DNA of 64,000 nucleotides, taken from the NCBI GenBank assembly GCA_965204715.1, contig OZ242009.1, positions 620,001 through 684,000 of the forward strand, given 5' to 3'. Below the pieces are notes generated by a model that made no database searches, was not told the DNA's origin, and saw only the letters and a list, made by a program, of their open reading frames with translations. This DNA comes from CATOSP01 sp965204715. Its GTDB lineage: Bacteria; Chloroflexota; Dehalococcoidia; Lucifugimonadales; UBA3495. The translations under genes were made by a program, and so were the position numbers. Below, one piece after another: positions 44,037 through 52,036 of the stretch; within the stretch, counting starts at the first letter, position 1, and every line of letters starts with the position of its first letter.

Positions 44037-45239
44037 CTAGAAGTTATGCGGCGTCCAGGGCTTTTGATTGGCCTCAAACATGCGGTCGGCCCGAAGCAGC
44101 GTCCCCGGAGTGTACTCGTCCACCAGTCCGGCCCCGTAAAGAGTGCTGAAGCTGACCGCGCCGAGGTAGGTGGAGGCCAGTGCGGAAACGGTAATGCTCA
44201 GGTCCGGGGACAAGCCAGTAGGACGGCAAGCGGCCCCCTCGGGAGACCCCTCCAACTCGAAACGCCCGTCGTTCCAGGGGCATACCTCATCCCGGACCTC
44301 GATCACCAGCCGGCCGCTCTCCATGTAAGCCCGCTGTTCGAGGGCGGCGCGGGCGTCTACCACCCGCAGCCACATACCGTCCCGGGCCGACCTCTGCAAC
44401 CGGCGCGGGTCGGCAAGCATCCACGGCAGCGGGTCATCCACGGGGCGCTTCAATACCTCGGTGTTGGCGATCAGGTCCACGTCGAAGCAGTACCGCCACA
44501 ACGCGGTGGCCGCCTCCCTGGTGGTTGCCATCAACTCATTGACGGTCAGGACCCCTCCGCCGGTGCGGTATGCAGCATAGCCGTCCAGACGCCCGTCTTC
44601 CTCGTAAACGACGTAGAATGTCCCTCCCCGGCCCCCCTGGCGGTGCTCCGGGTCCCGCGCTTCCCGCTCCCAACGGTACATCGGCTTCTGGAACACTCCG
44701 GGGCGCCCCTCGGTGCTCCGCCGGGACACCTCGGGAAGGTCTTTCGTGATGTCCTCGGGTTCCACGAATGTGAGCTGGCCACGGGTTTCATGCCGCCGTG
44801 CGTAGGCATTGTAGGGGCGCTCAATGGTCCATCGCTCATGGACCGACCCGACACCGTAGCCGAACCTGCCGTAGATGACGCTTTCGGTGGCGAAAAGCGC
44901 AGCCAGTGGTTCGCCGCGCTCGTGGATGTCGTTCAACTGGTGGCGCATCATCCGGGTCAGGATCCCGCGCCGGGTGTGTGTCGGCAGCACGTAAACGTTG
45001 GCCACCCCGGCGACTGCGGACGCGCCTCCCGGTATGGACATCTCCAGCAAGTGGGAGTGGGAGCCGCCCACTATTTTGGGTGGTTGGTTCCCGTTGTCGA
45101 AGACGGCGATGGAGCGGTCCAGGTCGAAATGGGGCAGCAGCTCCGCCGGGTCGGCGTTCAGCCGGTTGCTGTGGGCGCGGGACTCCACCCGGCACCACTC
45201 GGCAAACTCCTCTGGGACCAGGCTCCTCATTTCCAGCAT
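44037..45239 (-). CDS. Eis-like GNAT acetyltransferase
   Basis: 400-residue protein of the enhanced-intracellular-survival (Eis) type: a GNAT domain with VANVYVLPTHTRRGILTRMM at about 75-95 (acetyl-CoA loop RRGILT), a second degenerate GNAT half and a C-terminal sterol-carrier-like domain. Eis enzymes acetylate amines on proteins or aminoglycosides. The ATG at 45239 is preferred because GGGAG is correctly spaced for it and too close to the GTG at 45248. It is monocistronic. Confidence 0.88.
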   Translation of the reverse strand: MLEMRSLVPEEFAEWCRVESRAHSNRLNADPAELLPHFDLDRSIAVFDNGNQPPKIVGGSHSHLLEMSIPGGASAVAGVANVYVLPTHTRRGILTRMMRHQLNDIHERGEPLAALFATESVIYGRFGYGVGSVHERWTIERPYNAYARRHETRGQLTFVEPEDITKDLPEVSRRSTEGRPGVFQKPMYRWEREARDPEHRQGGRGGTFYVVYEEDGRLDGYAAYRTGGGVLTVNELMATTREAATALWRYCFDVDLIANTEVLKRPVDDPLPWMLADPRRLQRSARDGMWLRVVDARAALEQRAYMESGRLVIEVRDEVCPWNDGRFELEGSPEGAACRPTGLSPDLSITVSALASTYLGAVSFSTLYGAGLVDEYTPGTLLRADRMFEANQKPWTPHNF

Positions 45240-45566
45240 CGGGTCCACTCTCCCAACCGTTCAATCGGTTTCCGTTCTGGGGACAGGTCCTATCCACCAT
45301 GACTCCAAGTCTGGAGTTTTCCGAACACGCCCGGCCCAGGCAAGAGAGAGTATACCAATTTGAGGCGCGGCAGTGCGGATGCCCCAAGAATTCGGCGACA
45401 TTTCCCATCTCCCATCGCCGGTGAACTGTACCTAAAAATACCGGCCGCCTAATTGCAATCCACGAGAGAAGGGTCCTATCCACCGCTCCCCGGCCGGAAG
45501 TTTGGTACGGGACAGTGTTCTCGGTGCGCCAGCGAGCGGAATGATATGCCTGTCACATTTGCCGGC
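45240..45566. other. Intergenic region with two palindromic repeat copies at its edges
   Basis: 327 bp between the Eis-like start and the 3' end of the MidA-like gene. A variant repeat (copy F) lies at 45301-45316, and copy G begins at the right edge. No gene or clear promoter was recognised. Confidence 0.45.
45302..45315. repeat. Palindromic repeat, copy F (variant CCAAGTCTGG)
   Basis: ACTCCAAGTCTGGAGT followed by TTTCC: the arms of the repeat family are kept but the core has changed. Confidence 0.5.
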
Positions 45567-45586
45567 TTAACTCCAGGTCTGGGGCT
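45567..45586. repeat. Palindromic repeat, copy G (variant CCAGGTCTGG), forming a gene end
   Basis: TTAACTCCAGGTCTGGGGCT; on the minus strand it supplies the last codons and TAA stop of the MidA-like gene. Confidence 0.65.
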
Positions 45587-46760
45587 TGAATCCCAGGAGA
45601 CCAGTTTCCAGCCCGTTCCCTTTGACTTGGGCAAGCACTTTGAAGCCGCCATACTCCTCCAAGTCCACCAGAGTCATCATGGCCATGCGGCTCAGTTCCA
45701 TTCGGGCGGCGGATAAACCCCAGATCTGAGGGCCTTGCGTCTCGATAGCTTCGAGGAACGAGGAGAAGCCAAGGTTCATCAGGAACTGGCTCTGCAGAGT
45801 GTAGCCCACCGTGGCCAGCCCATGCCGGTCGCCCGCCCGCATGAGGGAGGTAAAGTCCACCTGGCAGGTAATGTCCTGTTGCCCGATGTTCCGGTACGGA
45901 TCGCTGCTGATGACGTGCCGGTTGAAACAGACCAGCGTACCCTGGGCATTTCGGGGCGAGTAGATGCCGGCGGCCGGTTGACCGTAATCGATAGTGAGAA
46001 CAAACCCGCGGTCCAGGGACCTGGAAAGCTGGCCGGTCCAGTCCTCAATGGCCAGGTTCACCTCGCCCCTATACCCTTCAGCCAGGAATAAACCCAGGCT
46101 GGCCAGCCTCTTTTCGATGCAAGGCAAGGACGGCTCGTCCAGGACTTCGGTGAGATTCCCCTCCGCCAATGTGACGAAGACTTCCTTGACTCTTCCATCC
46201 TGGACGGCGAACCGGTGGACAGGGAAGTTGTCGACCAGTTCGTTACACAAGATGCAGCCGGTAACATTTCGGAAAGCCCGGACTCCTTCGGTTTTAACCC
46301 GTTGGATTCCAGGGACCGCGTCTTGCCTTCCTGGCGATGGCTGGTCTCCAGCCCCGTTAGCCCAGCCAATGGTATGGGCAGGTGATTGGAGCAGTCCAGG
46401 CTCGTAGTCCGCGGCGACATAGCAAAGCGCCCGGGCGAACCGGGGGGCCGTCCGCCAACAGGCATCCACGATGGATTGGGCCAGGGCGCCGTCGCCGGAA
46501 CCTGCCTCGATCACATGGAAAACGGGCGGGTCTCCGAGGATGTGCCACATCTGCTCCAGTTGCCGTGCGATCAGGGCGCCGAAGACCGGGTGGCTCGTGG
46601 AAGATGTCCCGAAGTGAGAGCCGATACTGTTGTCCCGGCGGGAATAAAAGCCTCCATTGGGCGAGTACAGGCAGACCTGCATGAACCGGGCGAATGTAAT
46701 TCGTCCATTCTTTTGAATCAGGTCCCTGATCTCCTGCTCAACTGCTGAACGCAACGTCAT
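45567..46760 (-). CDS. SAM-dependent methyltransferase, MidA/NDUFAF7 type
   Basis: 397-residue class I methyltransferase of the MidA (PF02636) family. The N-terminus RITFARFMQVCLYSPNGGFY is the family signature (first 20 shown), VIEAGSGDGALAQSI is the SAM-binding loop near residue 100, and ILCNELVDNFPVHRF follows. In mitochondria the homologue methylates an arginine of complex I; bacterial roles are less clear. Two copies of the palindromic repeat are read in frame: one as GPQIWG and one as the C-terminal PQTWS with the stop. ATG at 46760. Confidence 0.85.
   Translation of the reverse strand: MTLRSAVEQEIRDLIQKNGRITFARFMQVCLYSPNGGFYSRRDNSIGSHFGTSSTSHPVFGALIARQLEQMWHILGDPPVFHVIEAGSGDGALAQSIVDACWRTAPRFARALCYVAADYEPGLLQSPAHTIGWANGAGDQPSPGRQDAVPGIQRVKTEGVRAFRNVTGCILCNELVDNFPVHRFAVQDGRVKEVFVTLAEGNLTEVLDEPSLPCIEKRLASLGLFLAEGYRGEVNLAIEDWTGQLSRSLDRGFVLTIDYGQPAAGIYSPRNAQGTLVCFNRHVISSDPYRNIGQQDITCQVDFTSLMRAGDRHGLATVGYTLQSQFLMNLGFSSFLEAIETQGPQIWGLSAARMELSRMAMMTLVDLEEYGGFKVLAQVKGNGLETGLLGFKPQTWS
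45716..45731. repeat. Palindromic repeat, copy H, intragenic
   Basis: AAACCCCAGATCTGAG within the MidA-like gene, read in frame as GPQIWG. Confidence 0.6.
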
Positions 46761-46812
46761 ACCCTGGAACGGTTGAGAGACTATCTAAAAGTGTGTTACG
46801 TCGCCAGGCTGC

Positions 46813-46835
46813 AATTCCCGCTTTCGCGGGAATCC
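46813..46835. repeat. ATTCCCGC hairpin repeat
   Basis: AATTCCCGCTTTCGCGGGAATCC: a perfect hairpin ATTCCCGC / GCGGGAAT with a short loop. Confidence 0.8.
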
Positions 46836-46853
46836 ATATTCTTCAACCATTGA

Positions 46854-46909
46854 AAGCCCGGACACTCTACGCGGCAAATGGCCGGCGCACTCGTAGAGGG
46901 TCCGGGCTT
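46854..46909. repeat. Long imperfect hairpin
   Basis: Arms AAGCCCGGACACTCTACG (46854-46871) and CGTAGAGGGTCCGGGCTT (46892-46909) pair over 18 bp with one mismatch; the loop is 20 nt. No T-run follows on either strand, so it is not an ordinary terminator. Lies 20 bp from the ATTCCCGC repeat. Confidence 0.65.
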
Positions 46910-47000
46910 CAGCCGAGGACCGGATTTAAGCAGTGCGGACTGGATTTGAGATAGTTTCCAAGTCAACGGCATCTCGTTGCCGCGAACTGACTGTTATCCG

Positions 47001-47444
47001 CTACCCCCGCTGGTGGGTCTTGGTCTCCGCCCAGGCCACTATCTTGGGCAGTACGGCGTTCACGTCCCGCTGGTCCATGACGCGGGCCACGTCGTCGGCC
47101 TCGCAACGCAGCAGCATGATGGGCAGCCGGTTCCTGATCTTGTCCAGCGTCCAGGCCAGTGGGTCCCCCTCGGCCGTGAAGTCCAGTTCCAGCCGGATGT
47201 TCTTGTTCATGGGTTTGTTGCGGTAATGGTAGTGGGGGTTGATGCGGAAACAGTCGAACCGGAGCAGCTCCTTGTCGTCCCCGGCAATCTCGTTCCCATA
47301 GACGTGGATGCAGATGCCCTCGTCATTCATGGCGCCGACATTGGTGCGGTATTCCAGTCCGAAGGTGACCGCTCCCGCCGGGACCAGTTCCTCCGCGCCG
47401 CCAGTCTCCCCACCCATCTGGGCGTGCATCGCTTGCTGTGCCAT
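47001..47444 (-). CDS. Conserved-looking protein of unknown function
   Basis: 147 residues, no membrane segment or signal. An N-terminal Gly/Ala/Gln-rich 20 residues precede a folded-looking part with VTFGLEYRTNVGAMNDEGICIHVYG (first residues of a mixed beta pattern), FRINPHYHYRNKPMNKN with clustered His/Tyr, and a C-terminal helical half. I do not recognise the family; the His cluster may bind a metal. The ATG follows an excellent ribosome site (GAGGAGGTAAGG), which supports it being a real gene. It is separated from its neighbours on both sides. Confidence 0.65.
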   Translation of the reverse strand: MAQQAMHAQMGGETGGAEELVPAGAVTFGLEYRTNVGAMNDEGICIHVYGNEIAGDDKELLRFDCFRINPHYHYRNKPMNKNIRLELDFTAEGDPLAWTLDKIRNRLPIMLLRCEADDVARVMDQRDVNAVLPKIVAWAETKTHQRG

Positions 47445-47770
47445 TGCCCCTTACCTCCTCATCGAATAGTGTGACAAGTCTCTGGAAACTCGTTTCGCCA
47501 TTAACGATTATAACCCTGGGCGTGTATCTACTCAATCGGTTATACCTGGCCGTCATCTATGGAAAGCCTGCACTATATGGCCTTCAAGACAACTTGAATT
47601 CGTAGTCAAATTGGCGGTTTCATTATGGGCATGGTAGGTCTATAATAGATATTAGTCATTGAGATACGCAATGACAGGCAAGCGTTTCCGAATCTGATTT
47701 CGTCTCACAGACCCTAACCCGCGGGGGATGAGTCCCAGCCGGGATACATTTGCCGGAGGAGGTGGCAAGC
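47445..47770. other. Divergent intergenic region with a promoter for the dehydrogenase
   Basis: 326 bp. A TATAAT box at 47641-47646 would give a roughly 120-nt leader for the dehydrogenase gene. The leader contains TCATTGAGATACGCAATGA, a short inverted repeat, and a G-rich stretch before GGAGGAGGTGG. I could not match it to a known riboswitch. Confidence 0.4.
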
Positions 47771-48841
47771 ATGGATATTCTCAACAGAATGGGCAAGGGG
47801 GGATACGAGGAGGTGCTGTTCTGTACCGACCCCGGAGTCGGCCTGCGGGCCATCATAGCCATCCACGACACCACCCTGGGGCCGGGCTGCGGCGGTGTGC
47901 GCATCTGGCCCTACGCCAGCGAGGCCGAGGCGCTGGACGACGCGCTTCGTCTCTCCCAGGCCATGACCTACAAGTCGGCGGCGGCGGATATCCCCCTCGG
48001 AGGCGGCAAGGCCGTGATTATCGCCGACTCCCGTGCGGACAAGACCGAGGCGTTGATGCGCTCCTACGGCAGGTTCGTCGAGACCCTGGGAGGCCGCTAC
48101 CTGACTACCACCGACGTCGGCAGCACTTCCCGCGACCTGGAGTACATCCACCAGGAAACGGACTACGTGGTGGGACTCCCAACCACTGCCGGGGGCAGCG
48201 GCGACACCTCCATTATGACCGGCCTGGGCCTCTACATGGGCATGAAGGCTTGCGCCAAAGAGGTGTGGGGTTCCGACTCCCTGGCGGGGAAGAAAATCGC
48301 CATGCAGGGGTTCGGCAAGGTCGCTACCAAAGCGGCCCGCCACCTGCTTGAAGAGGACAGCCGGATCGTGGTCACGGACATCCACGAAGAAGCCCTGGAC
48401 CGGGCAAGGGACATGGGCATCGACGTGGCGCCGCCCGATGACATCATCGACATGGACTGCGATATCTTCTCCCCGTGCGCTCTCGGCGGTGTCATCAACC
48501 CGGATTCCATTCCCCGCCTGAGGGCGCGGATCGTGGCGGGCGGGGCCAACAACCAGTTGCTCACCGAGGCCGACGGCGAGGAACTGCACCGTCGCGGCAT
48601 CCTGTACGCGCCGGACTACGTGATCAACGCCGGGGGAATCATCAACGTGTCCGTGGAGTTGGGAGCGCCCTACAGCGAGGAGCGCGCCCGGGAGAAGACG
48701 GAGCGTATCTACGAGATAATGGGCCGCATCATAGCCATTTCCAGGGAGGAGGAAATCTCCACCGCCGCAGCCGCCGACCGGCTGGCCGAGGACCGGCTGG
48801 AATCGGTGCGCCGGGTCAGGAAGATGTACCGGCCAGGCTAG
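47771..48841 (+). CDS. Leucine-dehydrogenase-like amino-acid dehydrogenase
   Basis: 356-residue Glu/Leu/Phe/Val dehydrogenase. K68 (AMTYKSA), K80 (PLGGGKAV) and D115 (TTTDVGS) lie at the positions of the substrate-binding and catalytic residues of Bacillus leucine dehydrogenase, and GFGKVA near 181 is the NAD-binding motif. It should deaminate branched-chain amino acids to 2-oxo acids. The ATG at 47771 follows GGAGGAGGTGG; the open frame before it is ignored. Together with the liv transporter it suggests branched-chain amino acids as a carbon source. A clear terminator follows. Confidence 0.9.
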   Translation: MDILNRMGKGGYEEVLFCTDPGVGLRAIIAIHDTTLGPGCGGVRIWPYASEAEALDDALRLSQAMTYKSAAADIPLGGGKAVIIADSRADKTEALMRSYGRFVETLGGRYLTTTDVGSTSRDLEYIHQETDYVVGLPTTAGGSGDTSIMTGLGLYMGMKACAKEVWGSDSLAGKKIAMQGFGKVATKAARHLLEEDSRIVVTDIHEEALDRARDMGIDVAPPDDIIDMDCDIFSPCALGGVINPDSIPRLRARIVAGGANNQLLTEADGEELHRRGILYAPDYVINAGGIINVSVELGAPYSEERAREKTERIYEIMGRIIAISREEEISTAAAADRLAEDRLESVRRVRKMYRPG

Positions 48842-48864
48842 AGGCCCCCTCCTGCACAACGAAC

Positions 48865-48896
48865 AACAGGCCGGGGTCAAGCATCCCCGGCCTGTT
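48865..48896 (+). terminator. Terminator of the amino-acid dehydrogenase gene
   Basis: Perfect 12-bp arms AACAGGCCGGGG / CCCCGGCCTGTT with an 8-nt loop, 24 bp after the stop, followed by TTTATG-like T-rich bases. Confidence 0.8.
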
Positions 48897-49038
48897 TATG
48901 TACTGAGGCCAATGCTCCTGGCCTGCTCCGGACCAATCAGGCCGGATGCTGGGACTTCCAGAGAACGCCACCCCATACCACCTTACCGGCCGTGGAGCGG
49001 CGGATGGGACCCGTCCCTCGATGAGAGCTATGATTGGG

Positions 49039-49245
49039 CTACTTTGCCTCGCTGGCAGCCTCGAAGCCGCAGTCCCGGTGGGAACCGTCACAATAGGGTT
49101 TGTTCTCGGACGCCCCGCAGCGGCACAGGGAAACCCACTGCCCCTCGGGCAGGGTGTAGCTGTTGCCGCTCTGGTCCACGATCTCTATGGGACCGGTAAC
49201 GCGGTTGGGGCCGTTTGCTCGTACTTCGATCCTGACGTCGGCCAT
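49039..49245 (-). CDS. CDGSH iron-sulfur domain protein
   Basis: 68-residue protein with a single CDGSH domain: C41, C43, C52 and H56 in CRCGASENKPYCDGSH ligate a 2Fe-2S cluster in the three-Cys-one-His mode. It is soluble, unlike eukaryotic mitoNEET. The ATG follows CAGGAGGAG. Possible roles are electron transfer or iron-sulfur handling. No operon partner; it faces away from the FmdB-like gene. Confidence 0.92.
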   Translation of the reverse strand: MADVRIEVRANGPNRVTGPIEIVDQSGNSYTLPEGQWVSLCRCGASENKPYCDGSHRDCGFEAASEAK

Positions 49246-49500
49246 GTTCTCCTCCTGTGTTTCGATTATGCAACCGACGGCCCTCCCCAGAACCGTCGGC
49301 AGGTCTGGCGCCGTTAATCAGGCAACCGTAGGTTAGTCTGACACCCGCCGGAAATGGTGTCAAGCGATGCGTATCACGCCTGCGGGGAAAGCCTCCACTT
49401 GACGGTCATCACTATGTCGGTTAGATTCAGGTCAATACTTTTGTCCGCCGGATGCACAGAATCAGACCATCCGGCCATACATGATAAGGAAGATTGGACC

Positions 49501-49731
49501 ATGCCGTTGTACGAATACTTCTGCCCGACCTGCGATCATAAATTCGACAAGCTCCAGCCAATGAGCGCCACCGGAGCGGATTGCCCCAACTGCGAACAGC
49601 CTGCCCGCCGTGCTCTGTCCGTGTTCGCCTCCATCACCCGGGGCGGCTCCGGCGAGATGGACTTCAGCCCCATGCCCCCCATGGGCGGCGGCGGTTGCTG
49701 CGGGGCCGGAGGCTGCGGCTGCGGCCACTAG
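49501..49731 (+). CDS. FmdB-type zinc-ribbon protein with Cys/Gly-rich tail
   Basis: 76-residue protein. C8, C11, C28 and C31 (FCPTC and DCPNC) form the FmdB regulatory-type zinc ribbon at the N-terminus starting MPLYEYFC. The tail GGGGCCGAGGCGCGH is a Cys/Gly/His cluster that could bind an additional metal; such tails are common in this family. The start at 49501 is set by the family, although no strong Shine-Dalgarno precedes it. Confidence 0.88.
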   Translation: MPLYEYFCPTCDHKFDKLQPMSATGADCPNCEQPARRALSVFASITRGGSGEMDFSPMPPMGGGGCCGAGGCGCGH

Positions 49732-49890
49732 GCCCACCTGTCCCGGCAACTCGGCTGCTTGACGCCGGTCTTCCCTTCAGACCGCCTGAACGGGTCAACA
49801 TGGGTGCGTAAGAAACAGGCACCACAGGACTCTCGTCGCAATTTTCCGGCGGCCTGCCCTTGCGGGTATCCGATGGGCCGAAATTGAGTC

Positions 49891-50256
49891 ATGATGGAAT
49901 ATAAGGGATACCAGGCTTCGTACAAGTTCGACGAAGAAGAAGGTGCGTTCATCGGCGATGTTGTGAACATCGCCGACATCATTTTCTTTTACGGCGACAC
50001 TGTGGAGCAGCTTAATGAAGAGTTTCACTTCTCCATAGACGACTGCCTGGCTGCGTGCGAGGAGAAGGGGCGGAAACCCGACAAGCCGTTCACCAGGGGC
50101 ATCCGTATAAAGCTGCCTGAGACCGTCTATAACGCGGCCGAGGCCGCAGCGAAAGCCGCCGGCAAGGGCCTCGATACGTGGCTCGCAGAAACTATTGAAA
50201 AAGCTGTATCGGTCAAACCATTATCCGGGAGTGCGTCCCGCGGCACAGACGCCTAG
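49891..50256 (+). CDS. HicB-family protein without a HicA partner
   Basis: 121-residue protein with the HicB antitoxin arrangement: an RNase-H-like domain (YKGYQASYKFDEEEGAFIGD, short) followed by DTVEQLNEEFHFSIDDCLAACEEKG and a C-terminal ribbon-helix-helix-like segment (RIKLPETVYNAAEAAAKAAG) for DNA binding. No HicA toxin is present on either side (neighbours are FmdB-like and DUF1461). It may be an orphan antitoxin or a regulator. Its last codons overlap the 3' end of the convergent membrane-protein gene by 4 bp. Confidence 0.85.
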   Translation: MMEYKGYQASYKFDEEEGAFIGDVVNIADIIFFYGDTVEQLNEEFHFSIDDCLAACEEKGRKPDKPFTRGIRIKLPETVYNAAEAAAKAAGKGLDTWLAETIEKAVSVKPLSGSASRGTDA

Positions 50257-50966
50257 AGCGCACCGCCGGACCGCCGCCGGTACACCAGGTATCCGCCCCC
50301 GCCCACCAATAACAGCAGCGCCCCCGCCGCGGCCCGCAGCGCCACGGTCGCCGTGGCATCGAACCAGAACCCCAGGGGGAACAGGACCAACAGGTAGTCC
50401 GTGCGCGGGTCCAGTTGCCACAGGTCGTTGGTGAAGCTGATCTGGTGGAATAGGGTGAACAGCGCCGCAAACCCGGTCAGGGCAAACACCCCGAACAGCA
50501 CGATAACCGCGATAGTAGTCCCGCCGCCCCATACGCATCGTCGCGCCAGCCTTCGCAGTGCGTCCCCATCGCCGGATGTCAAAGCCCAGGCAACGCACCC
50601 GGCAAGGTAAAGCCCCGTCAGCACGGCTACGGCGTACACCCCCCAGACCAGCCGCTTCACGTCCCGCATGTGGTGGACTTCCCGGTCATTGAACAGCGCC
50701 CGGTCCTCCCCGTAGACCCTGGCCCGGATGTCCAACGGCTCCTCCAGAGAGTTGAAATAGTCGCGGAACCCGGCCCCTACCTCCCGCAGTTCTCCTTCCT
50801 CAATGCCGGAGGAGGTGGATACGTGGTACTTCTGAAAGCCCCGGTGGTACACTCCGGGATCGTTGAACGCCCAGGCAACGCTGGCGCAAATCAGGAACAG
50901 TGGAACGCACAGCGCGAACAGCCCACCGGATACCAACGACGGAATATTCCTCCGGCCACCTCTCAT
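50253..50966 (-). CDS. DUF1461 family integral membrane protein
   Basis: 237 residues with four membrane helices (about 10-32, 112-135, 155-180, 205-230). A large extracytoplasmic loop between helices 1 and 2 contains FNDREVHHMRDVK, the family hallmark (TIGR01906-like). Function unknown. Start at 50966 lacks a strong ribosome site; a TACCTT box lies about 9 nt upstream, so it may be another leaderless start. It diverges from mazG. Confidence 0.85.
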   Translation of the reverse strand: MRGGRRNIPSLVSGGLFALCVPLFLICASVAWAFNDPGVYHRGFQKYHVSTSSGIEEGELREVGAGFRDYFNSLEEPLDIRARVYGEDRALFNDREVHHMRDVKRLVWGVYAVAVLTGLYLAGCVAWALTSGDGDALRRLARRCVWGGGTTIAVIVLFGVFALTGFAALFTLFHQISFTNDLWQLDPRTDYLLVLFPLGFWFDATATVALRAAAGALLLLVGGGGYLVYRRRSGGAL

Positions 50967-51017
50967 AGGCGGTCTAAGGTATCACCGGCTCTCTTGAGAA
51001 GCAATTCCCGGCCCGTC

Positions 51018-51029
51018 TATAATCCGCCC
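51018..51029 (+). promoter_or_regulatory. -10 box (TATAAT) close to the mazG start
   Basis: TATAAT at 51018-51023 ends 6 nt before the ATG at 51030, a leaderless-type start. Confidence 0.55.
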
Positions 51030-51842
51030 ATGACCAATAACAACATCCCCGATATGGACATGACCAGGTTCCAGTCTCTGCTCGACATCGTTGAACGGCT
51101 CCGCGCCCCCGGCGGCTGCCCCTGGGACCGGGAGCAGACCCATGCCTCCCTGAAGCGCAACCTCCTGGAAGAGTGCTACGAGGTGCTGGAGGCCATCGAC
51201 AGCAACGATCCCCAGGCCCTTGCCGAGGAGCTTGGCGACATTCTGGTGCAGGTGGCATTCCACGCCGACATCGCCCGGGAGAACGGCGAGTTCAGCGTTG
51301 AAGAGGTGCTGGCCCACATCAACGATAAGCTGGTGCGCCGCCACCCCCATGTGTTCGGCGGAGAAACCGCCGCGGATGCCCGGGAGGTGGAGCGCAACTG
51401 GGAGCGCATCAAGGAAGCCGAGCGCAAGAGCCAGGGCGGACAACGCTCCGTGGTCGATGGTATCCCGCGGGACCTCCCGGCCCTGACCTACGCCCAGCTT
51501 TTGCAGGACCGGGCGGGCCGCTCCGGATTCGAGTGGGACGACGTTTCGGGAGTGCTGGACAAGCTGGTTGAAGAAGTGGAGGAACTCCGCCGGGCGTCAA
51601 ACGAGGACGAGCGCGTACACGAACTGGGCGACGTGATGTTCACCATAGTCAACCTGTCCCGCTGGATGGACGTCCACGCCGAGGACGCCCTGCGCCAGGC
51701 CAACGCCCGCTTCCGGAGCCGGTATCTCTCGATGGAGGAACTGGCAGCCCGGCGTGGCCTCGAATTCGACAGCCTCCCGCTTGTGCAAAAGGAAGCCCTC
51801 TGGCAGGAAGCCAAGCAACTGGAAACGCCCGCAGAGGGATAA
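51030..51842 (+). CDS. mazG: Nucleoside triphosphate pyrophosphohydrolase
   Basis: 270-residue MazG of the two-domain bacterial type. The first domain carries CPWDREQTHASLKRNLLEE, EVLEAID and ELGDILVQVAFHA; the second repeats the pattern with KLVEEVEELRRA and HELGDVMFTIVNL. These acidic clusters bind Mg2+ for NTP hydrolysis to NMP and pyrophosphate. The ATG at 51030 lies directly after a TATAAT box. Its last 18 codons and stop lie inside a 124-bp unit that is tandemly duplicated. Confidence 0.93.
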   Translation: MTNNNIPDMDMTRFQSLLDIVERLRAPGGCPWDREQTHASLKRNLLEECYEVLEAIDSNDPQALAEELGDILVQVAFHADIARENGEFSVEEVLAHINDKLVRRHPHVFGGETAADAREVERNWERIKEAERKSQGGQRSVVDGIPRDLPALTYAQLLQDRAGRSGFEWDDVSGVLDKLVEEVEELRRASNEDERVHELGDVMFTIVNLSRWMDVHAEDALRQANARFRSRYLSMEELAARRGLEFDSLPLVQKEALWQEAKQLETPAEG

Positions 51843-52036
51843 CTGTGCCGATGTCCCCCGGATAGTCCCAGTCTCAGCCGCCGGTATAGTCTCCCAACAG
51901 GCAGGATGGTTCAAGGAAGCCCTCTGGCAGGAAGCCAAGCAACTGGAAACGCCCGCAGAGGGATAACTGTGCCGATGTCCCCCGGATAGTCCCAGTCTCA
52001 GCCGCCGGTATAGTCTCCCAACAGGCAGGATGGTTC
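51789..52036. repeat. Tandem duplication of a 124-bp unit at the mazG-sppA junction
   Basis: 51789-51912 and 51913-52036 appear identical. Each unit carries the mazG 3' end and, on the other strand, the sppA 3' end. The functional mazG stop is in copy 1 and the functional sppA stop in copy 2. A leftover piece of each gene remains in the other copy. Confidence 0.9.

Noticed and set aside
43944..45302. A 452-codon plus-strand frame
   Set aside because: Antisense to the Eis-like acetyltransferase, which has clear GNAT motifs.
47647..47770. A riboswitch in the 120-nt leader of the dehydrogenase gene
   Set aside because: A small inverted repeat is present but I could not match any known riboswitch core or a terminator/antiterminator pair.
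47714..48880. A 388-codon minus-strand frame
   Set aside because: Antisense to the leucine-dehydrogenase-like gene, whose catalytic residues are at the expected positions.
51754..51966. A short plus-strand frame across the repeat downstream of mazG
   Set aside because: It exists only because the 124-bp unit is duplicated; the end reproduces the mazG C-terminus in the second copy and has no start signal.
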